64,000 nucleotides of DNA from Colocasia esculenta (lineage: Eukaryota > Streptophyta > Magnoliopsida > Alismatales > Araceae). The notes beneath the pieces were generated by a model. It was not told where the DNA came from and made no database searches. It saw only the letters and a program-made list of their open reading frames with translations. Where the stretch lies: positions 144,413,245 through 144,477,244 of the forward strand of contig CM024760.1 in assembly GCA_014218235.1 (NCBI GenBank). The letters are read 5' to 3'. Both the position numbers and the translations under genes were made by a program. The stretch's first letter is position 1, and the number at the start of each line of letters is the position of its first letter. Positions 1-9,900 of this stretch are shown here, one piece after another.

Positions 1-427
1 GATGGGTGCCAAAAGTTGCAAGGGGGACTCAAACAGGTAACATGGGCAGGGAGAGCACGAGGCGTTCGACGGACAGTGACGCCATGTCCATGTCACCCCG
101 GGGGGGTGTAGTAGTACCCTCTCTCCCGCGTATATTTGTCTCACATCAGGGACATCATCCATCAAAGTTTGAGGCCCCCCTGCTTGCTCAGAAGCTAGCC
201 AATCTGGGAGATAAAGACATGAATGACGAGGTGCCAACATGGCTCACCCCCCTAGCTTTCTTATTTCTTTGGCAGTGTCATGACGCAAATCTATCACTAC
301 TAGAGAGACCAACATATGCTTGTAATGAATTTGACCCAATCCTTCAGCTCCACACCACTCGGTCGTGGGACTTACCCTGCTGACCCCCCCCCCCCATTGC
401 AATCACCAGTGCCACCCCACCCGAGGG

Positions 428-429
<2 letters not shown>

Positions 430-497
<68 letters not shown>
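430..497. repeat. (GA)n microsatellite
   Basis: An uninterrupted AG dinucleotide run of about 34 units. Apparent Glu-Arg-rich frames through it are an artefact of the repeat. Confidence 0.97.
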
Positions 498-499
<2 letters not shown>

Positions 500-517
500 T
501 TGCAGATCCAGTTGGAG

Positions 518-640
518 CTAGCCGGAGGAGGAGGCGGCCGACGCGGAGGAGACTGGATCGACCTCGCCGGAGGAGGAGGCGGTCGGTGTGGAGGGGACTG
601 GAGATCGACCTCGCCTGAGGAGGAGGCCGGCACAGGGGCT
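518..640. repeat. GC-rich minisatellite, about 2.3 units
   Basis: A unit of roughly 48 bp containing GCCGGAGGAGGAGGCGG and GATCGACCTCGCC recurs two to three times with substitutions. It lies directly after the GA microsatellite and inside the presumed CACTA element. Confidence 0.6.
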
Positions 641-739
641 ACTGGAGCACGGCGGAGGCGGCGTGGGTGAGGATCGCTGCGTGCAGTGACAGAAGCCAGG
701 TTTAGGGGCGCGGTGGGGTAAAAAAGGAAATATATGTCA

Positions 740-1082
740 GCAGTTCAGCCGCTAACGTTATTTTAAATTAAATAAATAATGTCTATATATATTATTAAAT
801 ATATATGTGACCAAATGTATATCACATTTGAATAAAAACTTAAATCTACATAAATATATTATTTATATGTACTAGAATATATATTTATGATATAATTAGT
901 TTTTATTAATATTATTTATTATATTATATTGTATTTAATTTTACTCATTAATTATTATTTATTAATAATAAATGTGAAAATATCAATTAGAAATAATATA
1001 TTAATAATATTAAAATATAAATTATAATTATAATTTTGATATAATCTAAAATAAATAAAATTTTGAATTTAATTTTAGATTT
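740..1082. other. AT-rich internal spacer
   Basis: Very AT-rich sequence dominated by TATATA, AATAAT and ATTTAT tracts, with no coding potential. It separates the GC-rich segment from the subterminal array of the CACTA element. Confidence 0.6.
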
Positions 1083-1580
1083 ATGTCAGCACCTACAACA
1101 ACCCGTTGACATAAAGACGTTACGTAGACGGCATTCAAAAGTCGTTGACAAATAATAGACATATGTCAACGGCTAAAGAAGTCGCTGACATATATCTAGT
1201 TTATGTCAACGGATAGAGTAGGCCGTTGACATAAGGTTAATATTTGTCAACCATCGTTCATAGCTGCTGACAAATATAATAAACGTCAACGGGTCTTGTA
1301 GTCATTGACATATTTCTACATATATATCAACGGCTAGGTTTAGCCGTTGACATATGGTAAAGATATGTCAATGAATGAACGAAGCCGTTGACGTAAGTCT
1401 CTTTTGTCAGTGGATTTGTCAACGGATGACTGTGTCGTTGATGAAATTGCTATTTGTCAACAGCTGGCTTGAGCCGTTGACAAATAACTAACTTATGTCA
1501 ACGGGCGTTTCTTCCTGTTGACATAAATGTCTTTTGTCAACATCTTTTGTAAGTCACTGACATATGGGCATTGACAAATG
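1083..1580. repeat. CACTA subterminal motif array (TGTCAACGG / CCGTTGACA)
   Basis: About two dozen exact or near copies of TGTCAACGG and its complement CCGTTGACA alternate in orientation through roughly 490 bp. Many form facing pairs separated by 8 to 12 bp, for example near 1165/1181, 1206/1222 and 1325/1343, giving potential hairpins of about 30 bp. In En/Spm elements such subterminal motifs are the binding sites of the element's DNA-binding protein. That role here is inference from family knowledge. Confidence 0.8.
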
Positions 1581-1597
1581 CTCTCTTCGTTGTAGTG

Positions 1598-2780
1598 CAC
1601 CAAACTAAACTCTTGCTCCCGAATAACACACAAAAGTTTATCGTCCTGGGCACAAATGTACGTTCCTTAGTGGATACTAATTGCAAAGTTAATCCACATC
1701 CTCTTAAGACAAAAATATCTTATGCTTAAGCATGCTTAATATTATCAAGCTAGCCAATGTTTTAACTTGACAAATTAATTAAACAAGGTTCCAAACAATG
1801 ATCAGCTATGTTATACAGTAAAAACTCTAAATCTAACCACCATCGCTTTACTGTTTATGCATCTTCAGCCTTTAAAATTCAATTAATTAATGTTACAATG
1901 ATTATCTTATGACACATAATTTGAATATATAAGTACTTGAAAATGGTCGATCTTGAATCATATTGCAAGACTATCAGACAACTTTGGAGTTAGAGAAACT
2001 TCAAGCACTCTTCCCTAAATCTATTCATCATCATTTTATTGTCGATCTATATTTAATGTTCTCCCCACTTTCTTTTCATTGTTGGCTGGTCTATTTTAAA
2101 CATGTATCAATGGTTCTTCTAGTGTATCCCTCCCTTCTCGACTATGCAGCAATGCTATGGGGAATGGTCGAACATACGCCTGACAGAAGTGATCACCAAA
2201 GTGGACTGATGAGTCGACATGCGCTACTTTTGCAGTGTGGTCATAACTCAGTTGATGTCATTGACCTCTCTGAGATAGCGAAGGGATATACTGGACAGGA
2301 CGGGAACTCATTCCCTATCATTGCAGACATGTGCCACACAGCCAACAGGTCATGTCCTAGTGTGGTAGGGGGTTGGCCTTGTAGCAGATGCGGGTGCACC
2401 CTGAGTCATAGAGAGGGGGGCCTTAACATGGTCTAGAGAGCTAAAGACTCACCCCTGGAAAGTATCGAATTGTATAGAGAAGACAGGTCTAGAGGCAAAG
2501 GAGATAGAGCTCTACTGGGCCAAGCCCATGTCCATCCTTCGACTTGGACCGTTGTTGAAGTACAAGGCGATGGCCGCGCCCAACCTCGTTCTCAAGCTGT
2601 GGTGGGTAAGGTGAATAGGTCTTAATGGGTTAGGCCAATCTTACCCCACCTCACTTATCTTTTAGTGAGAGACACTAATGGCTTATATAGTGAACCCCCA
2701 TTGCATGTACTGAGAGATCTTCAATATTAGATTAATCTAGGTTAAGGCCTGATAACTGGCAAGAGGTTACTTGAGACACG
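1598..2780. other. No gene recognised
   Basis: Mixed-composition intergenic sequence. The open frame at 1963-2436 has no motif I recognise and no supporting features. Confidence 0.5.
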
Positions 2781-3226
2781 TGTTAGTATAGTCGGTCTGG
2801 AGAGTCGAGTCAACATCTCTCATAAGCAATGTTGTGTGGTAGAGATCTAAAGAGATAAGCTATAGAGTCTAATAAGTTTAATATGTAGTGATTGATAGTC
2901 AAGTTAAAAGAAAAATGATGATCCATACACACAACTCGAGCTTTGATGTAATAGGTTGCTTTTGGCAACAAGTGGTATATCAAAGTGAGGTCATGGGTTC
3001 AACACCTAGGAGTGTCATTAGGGGAGAGATTGTTAGCATGGTAAACTTGGAGGGCAGTCGAGTCAACATCTCTCCTGAGTAATGTTGTATTGTAGAGGTT
3101 TGGAGGACCACGTCACGGCTTCTGACATGTCCAATCCACAATGTGGTTAATAGTCAAGTTAAAAGAAATGATGATGATCTCTACACACAACTTGAGGGTG
3201 TAGTGATAATTTGATCTTGGCAACCA
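2781..3226 (+). mobile_element. TRIM: 446-bp miniature LTR retrotransposon
   Basis: Two direct repeats, 2781-2970 (190 bp) and 3031-3226 (196 bp), both start TGTTAG and end in CA. They share blocks such as GTCGAGTCAACATCTCTC and ATAGTCAAGTTAAAAGAA. Only 60 bp separates them. That spacer opens at 2973 with TGGTATATCAAAG, a decayed initiator-Met tRNA primer binding site (family consensus TGGTATCAGAGC), and closes with the purine tract AGGGGAGAGAT directly before the second TGTTAG. LTR, PBS, tiny spacer, PPT and LTR together define a TRIM/SMART element. The LTRs differ at many positions and no target-site duplication is obvious, so it is old. Confidence 0.78.
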
Positions 3227-3573
3227 AAGGCTTTCTACTTGTCCATACAAATAAATTCTAATTCACACTGGCAATTCTCTAATGTCTTGAAACTTCAAGT
3301 GAACAAACTAGGCCAGTAATTTTGGCCTATCAACCGGCTTTTATCTCGACAAGTGATCAACACTAGTGCATGTTTGACATGGGATTAAAAAAAATGGGGA
3401 TGTGGGTAAATTAATTTAGGGATACATTATCCCCATTCCTAATCCATCTCTTGTTTGGTATTTTTAGGGTTAAATTTTTGAAGATAACCTCATTCTTTGT
3501 TTGGTAGGAAACGGTGTTAGTGTGGGACTAGAATTTTTATTTTTACTTTTGGTCGTCTCTTGTCACGTGATCG

Positions 3574-3925
3574 ATGTCCAGGGCCCATGACCAAGGAGCT
3601 CGGCGTACCGCCGACGGTCTTTGCCTCACACGATGGGCGCCCCGGGTTGCTGGTGTTGACGCAGACACCGACATCCCCTTCATGTCCTTCGAAATTGGGT
3701 CAATCGCAGTGTCGTCCTTCTTCTCCGCCCCCATCTTCGCCACGAACGTCTATTCCGACGGGGGAGCCGCCTCATTCGAGGATGAGCCGTCATTGCTCGA
3801 TGAGTTGGAGATCAACATCCGACAGATCTGGCGAAAGGTAAGATCGATCATGAATCATATTCGAGTGAGCATCTGCTCCACGAGGACACCGACCTCTGGG
3901 TCCTTCGTGAGGGTAGGTAGGGTGA
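3574..3925 (+). pseudogene. Captured YIPF5/Yip1-family gene fragment
   Basis: The frame contains FFSAP followed by a block reading ASFEDEPSLLDELEIN and then RQIWRKVRSIMN. This matches the conserved N-terminal region of Yip1/YIPF5 proteins (family pattern FEDEPPLLEELGIN...IW.K...L.P), which are multi-pass Golgi/ER membrane proteins acting with Rab GTPases. Further homology (HEDTDL, again Yip1-like) continues at about 3880 in a different frame, so there is a frameshift after the IRV residues near 3865. No membrane segments follow. The copy is confined within the TIR element, lacks the rest of the gene and runs into a T/G homopolymer, so it is a non-functional captured exon. Confidence 0.7.
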
Positions 3926-3933
3926 TTTTTTTT

Positions 3934-3964
<31 letters not shown>

Positions 3965-3968
3965 GGGG
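3926..3968. repeat. T(18)G(25) homopolymer junction
   Basis: Eighteen T followed directly by twenty-five G, inside the TIR element. A similar T(12)G(16) run occurs at 5544-5571. Confidence 0.9.
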
Positions 3969-4159
3969 ATAGGTGTAGAAAGCAAAGATAAGTTATCCCA
4001 CCAAAAAGATGGAATAAGTTATCCTCAATTACCCCCACTTTTTTAGGATATCCCCAAAATACTTAAACTATGTTTATTCCCACTTTTTTAAAGGCACCAA
4101 ATATGGGATGAAGTTAATTTAACTCTTGTCCCTTATTTAACTCCGTACCAAACAGGCAC

Positions 4160-5304
4160 AAAAGATTAATTTTAATTATAAGCTTAATCTCAATTAGACC
4201 TTTACACAAAAATGATATTAATTACAAGATAAGCACCCACAATAGACAGAAGACTTTGATGGGCTGCACTTAAATGGGATGAACTATAAGTTCCGGTGTG
4301 GTTACGTCCAACGAAATTCTAGGCTTATAAATCTGGAATATTTAGAATATGGGGTGCCAATACTTGGGAGAGAAGAAAGTCTTATTAAATTGGGATTAAG
4401 TCTTGTCGACCAAATTTTGTCAACTTAGTAATTAAGGCCCTTTATGTATACCCATGTAATTAGGATTAAAATCTCAAATCCTATATAAAAGAAAGAAAAA
4501 AAATTTTGCCACCATAGATCCAACATTAATTAGGACATATGTCATTCACATAATAAAGGCAGTACTCCAACCCTCCAGGAATCTCCTCCTGGACAAATTG
4601 TCCGGCATCCGCTACAATATGTGAGCACCTTCATATGATATCCCACTCTTAATTTCGCAAACTGAGCTCATGAGTTCAGTTGTCTAATTGAGCCAAATCC
4701 AGTGGACTACCTGAAACGTCACCTGTACATAACACGAACAACATGAAAGAACAGAGATTGCGGTGGAAAGGTACGTACGTGTAAGCAGGCGGAGCGAGCA
4801 AGACGAGAGGTCTGCATGCATGCAGACGGCGCACTCGTTGCTGCCCATGGCGGACGCGCGGCTTTGTTTTTTCCGAATCCACCGCCGAGCTATATACGCC
4901 CGCGGCCCGCCCTTGCTGGCTATGCTCGGCAACACGTAAGACGACATACATATCCTCTGTGGAGGAGGAGACTGGCTACGCCTGGAGCTTTTCGAGATGA
5001 TGAGAACCTCCGTTCTCCTCCGCCGCAGCGCACAGCCGCGGTTGGAGGCCAATCGTCTCGCCCCGCCGCGTATTCTCGGTGCCCTCCGTGCCACGGCCAG
5101 AGTACGTAAACGCTAACCCTCCGCTTATATAACTTAAATCTCTTCGTCACCCTCTCCTCTTCTCTCTCTCTCTCTCTCTCACTGACCCACCCTCCCACCC
5201 ACGATCGAGCTATATATTATTTTCTCTTATAATTAGAAACCTCAATTCAATCACTTAAAAAAGTAGAATAGAATGCAGGGATTTGATATCCTGTAAAGTC
5301 TGAG
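4160..5304. other. No gene recognised
   Basis: AT-rich to about 4660, then a GC-richer stretch at 4680-5110 without a recognisable domain in any frame. A short (TC)n microsatellite lies at 5160-5181. Confidence 0.5.
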
Positions 5305-5543
5305 TTGGTCGGGCATGCATTTGATACCCAGCTGAAACTTAGTGGCGCGTCCAAGGAGGAGGAGAAGGACGCGTCGGAGATTACTAGGGAGAGAGCGAGG
5401 TTCACGGCAGAGGAATTCAGCAGACAAACCAAAGAGAGGATTGAGTCGGCAAAAGAAGCGCGGCGGGAAACTTGCAAGGAGATGGTAGCGGGCGGATCCG
5501 ACAAGGGCAACCGTGATAACATGGGGTCAAGATTAGTATACTC
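5305..5543 (+). pseudogene. Possible LEA-like gene fragment
   Basis: About 75 residues in frame are strongly charged and helix-prone, with 11-residue-like spacing (segments such as TAEEFSRQTKERIE and SAKEARRETCKEM). Group 3 / LEA_4 late embryogenesis proteins have this appearance. There is no good ATG at the start of the match (a stop lies upstream), and the frame runs into a T/G homopolymer at 5544, after which the sequence is non-coding. It could equally be chance low-complexity sequence. I treat it as a possible gene relic only. Confidence 0.25.
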
Positions 5544-5571
5544 TTTTTTTTTTTTGGGGGGGGGGGGGGGG
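5544..5571. repeat. T(12)G(16) homopolymer junction
   Basis: Twelve T followed by sixteen G, the same order as the run at 3926-3968. Confidence 0.9.
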
Positions 5572-6933
5572 ACTCTTCAAAATGTCAGCTTATCTGATTC
5601 CCCCAGCAATGCATTTTTAATTCGATTATCTCACAAGAGAGGGTGGGTGTGCCCTATATTTATTTCTCTCCAGTGTGTAGAGGTGATCGGTAAATGGAAA
5701 CATGCCAACGGATTTGTTTGTAATTTCATCCCTCTTGCTTGGTGGTGGGTAAAACTGTTGCCTAAAACACTAATCTTTTGCCTTCGGAACGAACGTTCAT
5801 TGATGAAACGTCAAGCTTTGAGTTGTAGCTCATTAATCTACCGCCATTTGTTTAAGACACTCCACAATTTCAACATTTCTCTCTCCAGCTTAAGCACCAG
5901 TACGTTCTTCTTCTTGGGGACCAACATAGCATGTGGTTTTTTTTTTTTTTTGTAAACAAGATCTAATGTTCTCTTCAGAGTTCCTGGTGTATAGTATAGG
6001 AACTTGTAAATTTCGGTTTCATAAACAACTTTCGATTGGAAAACACGCTTTTTGTTTTTCCACGTTTCAACACGAATCAAAATGGCTAAACGATGAGAAC
6101 CTGCTTTCAGTAACCACACAGTCCAAATCCTCTCAAGCTAGGTACACTCCACATTGAAATTGAAGATGAAAGAGCTTCGCATCAAAAAAAATGAAAAATA
6201 AATAAATAAATAAATAAAAGAACGTGAAATAGCTGGCTGATACTAACCTGTACAAGTACAGAGAATACTTCCAATCAATATATGCACCAAATACGACCTT
6301 GGCTAAAAATGTCTGCCTTTAGCAAAAATCAGTACTCTTACTCCCTTTTTTTTTTTTTTTGCCTTCTCTCAAACTGACCGGGACCCAAGTGTTGTGTGCT
6401 CGATTCACTAGGGAGAACAACTCAAAAAGCCCAGGACTTCGCGAATCATTAGACGACACCGGAAACAACAAATCAAACCCAGAAGAAAGCAGGGGCCTGA
6501 CAAACCCAGAAGAACACTCAGAATCACAACGCAGCCGTGAGATGATCGACCAACACCTATAAACCGTTCACCCGCTTAAGTGCATTTTTTAGGTCCTGGA
6601 TATGTGAACAACGGCTATCTCTGCTTCTGCTCCAAAAGGCCTTTAAATAAAATTTCAAAGCTACACCGGACACGAAAAATCCACACTTCTCGAGGAAATG
6701 TTTCTCTAGGGTACGACCAAGTCATGGACCTAACGAGAGAAACTTGCACAAGACTCGTATTGACATGGGATACAACACGCTGCATGCACCTCACGAGAAC
6801 ACATCGTATCAGACATGTAACTTTGTGCAAGGACAGTGTGTTTTTCGGCACTGTACAAGATAACACAGTCAATAATGATGCACCGCCAAGCAAGAAAGTG
6901 CATGCTCCCCATTTCTAGCCTTGAGAATGTTGG
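5572..6933. other. Downstream flank of EBS; 3' UTR not delimited
   Basis: No other gene is visible. The EBS 3' UTR must lie at the right side of this stretch (minus strand), but I could not fix its polyadenylation site. An (AAAT)n microsatellite lies at 6194-6220 and a T run at 6345-6360. Confidence 0.5.
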
Positions 6934-6960
6934 TCATCTCTTCCGCCGTTTCGATTCCAC
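6934..6960 (-). other. EBS: EBS exon 5 (last coding exon)
   Basis: The acceptor is TTTGCAG|GTGGAATC. It encodes VESKRRKR then TGA (6936-6934), the conserved basic C-terminus of EBS proteins. It is 16.1 kb from exon 4. Confidence 0.82.
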
Positions 6961-9900
6961 CTGCAAATGAGGCATACACAGTTCAAAGAATTTCAGTCAT
7001 CACTTCTAACTCTAGAAGACATCTCACGTATGTCAATACACAGATCACAACGCATTCCAGACAACACTTCCACCCCACTGAGCGCCTGTTTTAGGCACAA
7101 GCTTGACAACTTGATTTTTGGAAAAAGCATAAAATCAAAGCAATTGCAATCAAGAAAATCAACGTTGAGTGAAACCCAAGAACATCTGTGCCCTATCACT
7201 AACGGCTCAGAGCCCAAGTTGCTGCCTCAGTTTTCTAGCTAGCAAACCCACAAAGAAACTGGTCAAAAACGCTCACCTAAATCTCAGGACATTTTTATCT
7301 GCAATTTGAGATTAAAGGACTTTCGGAAATAAATGCCATTACTGGGCTTTTGCCAAAACAGTACAACTATAGTAAATTTTCTCGAAGTGAAAGTTCCATG
7401 TTGATTCAAGATGGTTGTTGAAGATGTTTCTACAAATTCTCAGGATACTGAGAGAGTTGAAGTCTATTGTTTGTTTACCTCAATAAACTATTTGAATGTG
7501 TGCCGGACCAGAAAAAAGTTTTATTAAGCTTTGGAACCATATTAGCTGGCATATAGGTTAACCCTTCATGCATACCCTCGGATAGGTATCTTTCTCCTCA
7601 TTTAAAATTACTTCATATAAAACATACCCAGTTGATGAGTTGCACATATATCTGCACACAATGAACGAACGAATCTAGAAAGCAGACACCACAGCCATTT
7701 ATTTCTCATAAGAGTATTACAAGTCATCACAGCCATTTATTTCTCATAATAGTATTACAAGTCATCACAGCCATTTTACTTTTGCATTCTTGTAAATTTC
7801 TTGTCTCCTTCCCTCACAAGAAAGAACTCGGGACATAGTCCTTAGGTGGGTAATTTTAGGAAAGACTTTTGGTGAGCTAGCATCAGGTCAGTTGATTGTT
7901 GAGCTAGCATTGCATTAACTAGCATTTATTCTGTTGTGGTTTCTAGTAAAAATGGTCTTCTAGACAACCTTGAACAGTGATGTACATCTGGTGTTTTTGG
8001 TCAAACCACTATAAAAACTTATTATTTTCTAATGTCATGTTACACTCTTCACTCTTGTATTTCGAAGGTGGGACAACTACTTTTCATTAAAAAAAAGACA
8101 ACAATACAGAAAAAGAGGCTCCTGCAAGGATGGTAGATGTCCTCGAGAGCAAAGGAGCTCCAAGGAAAAACCAGAGGATACATCCAGGAAGGAAATTCTG
8201 AAAAAGCAAAGAATGGACCATTCATTTTTGCGGAGGTCACCATCTGGAGAGCAGAAGCGAGAGAAGATCCACCAAGGACAACTCTGCTTTTGAATCCTCA
8301 AAAGAGATGTTAAAAGAGCTCGAGTAGCAGAAGCATCTTGGGAAGTTGGCCAAAAACTTTGAACTATCTTCTCTCTTGGAGACATCTTATTTCTTAATCT
8401 ACCACTTGACCATCTCAGTATGATGGTAGAGGAGCTTATTTCGTTGTACCTTATGCTTTTTCTCTTCTTTTGTTTTTACTCTTTCTTTTTAATCTGCTAT
8501 CTTTTTGAACTTCATTTCCAGTGTTCTTTAACATCATATTTGCTTGTAACATTTCTCAATCAATGAATTGTGACCAGACTTCTGGTTACCTTCCAAAAAA
8601 AGATCTGAATGAGCAATAAATAGTATCCACTAACAATTTATGAAGGACATCTATCTAATCTGGGTACAAAGTTTTGCAGCCCTTTCAAGAATGTCAGAAG
8701 TTCCTTGAAAACCCTGCCAATCCTATTGGTTCTCTTCCCAATAGACAACAAGACAGCAAGTGGAATGCTGAAGTCAGAATTTCATGACATTCTTCCCTGG
8801 AATCCTCCACCCTTGCAGGAGATCTAATTCCTCCACATGTTCCCACCATTGCATTCCAAGGAACTTTGCAAGAATGCACCAAATAATGTGGCAATACCCC
8901 ACTGCATAAATTTATTTTATTCTATCAACACAGTACAACAAGGGCATGACACCATAGCATTAGGGAGGAACATTACTACTGTCTGCCATGGGAAACATAC
9001 CAAGCATCAATTTCCACACACAAAAAAACTTAATCTTGTTAAGCACTGCTACATTTCAAAACTTCTCCCAACTCAACCTACAATCCCCCATCTTGCAGAA
9101 AAATCAACACCCTTGTTCTCCCATCTCTACAGAAGGGCCGTTTCTCAGTCAAATCTTGTGTGAATGTTCTGCAAGATAGGAGGTTGTAGATGCATTGAGA
9201 AAATTGATAGGAAGGTAGCATCCCTTTATGAGATTAAGAGATAATTTGGTGATTTTCACTTTTAAATTGTGGAGAACATTTCATCCTTTTCCCAGCAAAG
9301 GAGACCGAATAAAGGAGGAAGATTGGAGCAGAAAGAAAGAAAGAAAACATGAAACAGGTGCACTAAAAGAAAGAAATCTTGGGCCTTTTATTATGAGGGA
9401 GCGGGACAGAAAAAAGGGCCAGTTATGCATCCCCACAGAGTTGCAAAAGCAGGACATTGAAAGACATGGCTCAAGTTCTCCCGGCATGATCCAATTTCCA
9501 CAAGTCAAATCTTTTGCCTTTAACCTCCTATTGAATAGTGGTATGTCTTAACGAAGCACCTAGCTCTATACTGCTCAGCTTTTTCTTTGTTTCACATAAA
9601 CCATTAACCCTCCACTTCCCAGAGCCCATTCTTATCTTCCTGGACTGACCCCATAGCTTTTCACGTGCTTCCCCGTGGGATTATTCATAAAAGAAAGTTT
9701 TGGAACTTCTTTCAGATGAAAACTGGCCACAAAATTATCCTCCCAACTCTAAAATACTTGCCACTCAGAATGCGTCTTCCATTTTCCTGATAATTCTCAC
9801 GTGTAGGGATAACCCTGTCTGATAAATAATGAGATTGTTTCATCTATCATATTATCAATCACTTCTCCCAGACAATCCTGATTAAAAGAACATTATCCAC

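Larger units (their letters stand above)
1..1597. mobile_element. CACTA (En/Spm-type) DNA transposon, one terminus
   Basis: The sequence ending at 1597 reads CTCTCTTCGTTGTAGTG. Its reverse complement begins CACTACAACGAAGAGAG, the classic start of a CACTA-superfamily terminal inverted repeat. Immediately inside it lies a dense subterminal array of a 9-bp motif in both orientations, the second hallmark of the superfamily. The other terminus is outside the window, so the left limit given here is only the window edge and the target-site duplication cannot be tested. No transposase domain is recognisable in 1-740; the open frame there (about 6-383) matches nothing I know. Confidence 0.75.
3366..4159. 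mobile_element. TIR-bounded non-autonomous DNA element with captured gene fragment
   Basis: The left end GTGCATGTTTGACATGGG and the reverse complement of the right end, GTGCCTGTTTGGTACGGAG, form an imperfect terminal inverted repeat of about 24 bp. Subterminal sequence is also partly symmetric (TTATCC, CCCCATT and TTTGGT motifs on both sides). The interior is GC-rich, unlike its flanks, and contains part of a host-type coding sequence (3574-3925). This is the architecture of a Pack-type transposon. I could not identify a convincing target-site duplication or superfamily. Confidence 0.6.

Noticed and set aside
316..633. Glu/Arg- or Ser/Leu-repeat open frames
   Set aside because: Products of the (GA)n microsatellite read in different frames.
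1083..1580. CRISPR-like or satellite array
   Set aside because: The motifs alternate in orientation with short irregular spacers and abut a CACTA TIR; this is a transposon subterminal array in a plant genome.
8045..8600. Possible second LINE 3' tail
   Set aside because: The AT-rich end resembles LINE tails, but no RT or endonuclease motif is readable, so the call is unsupported.
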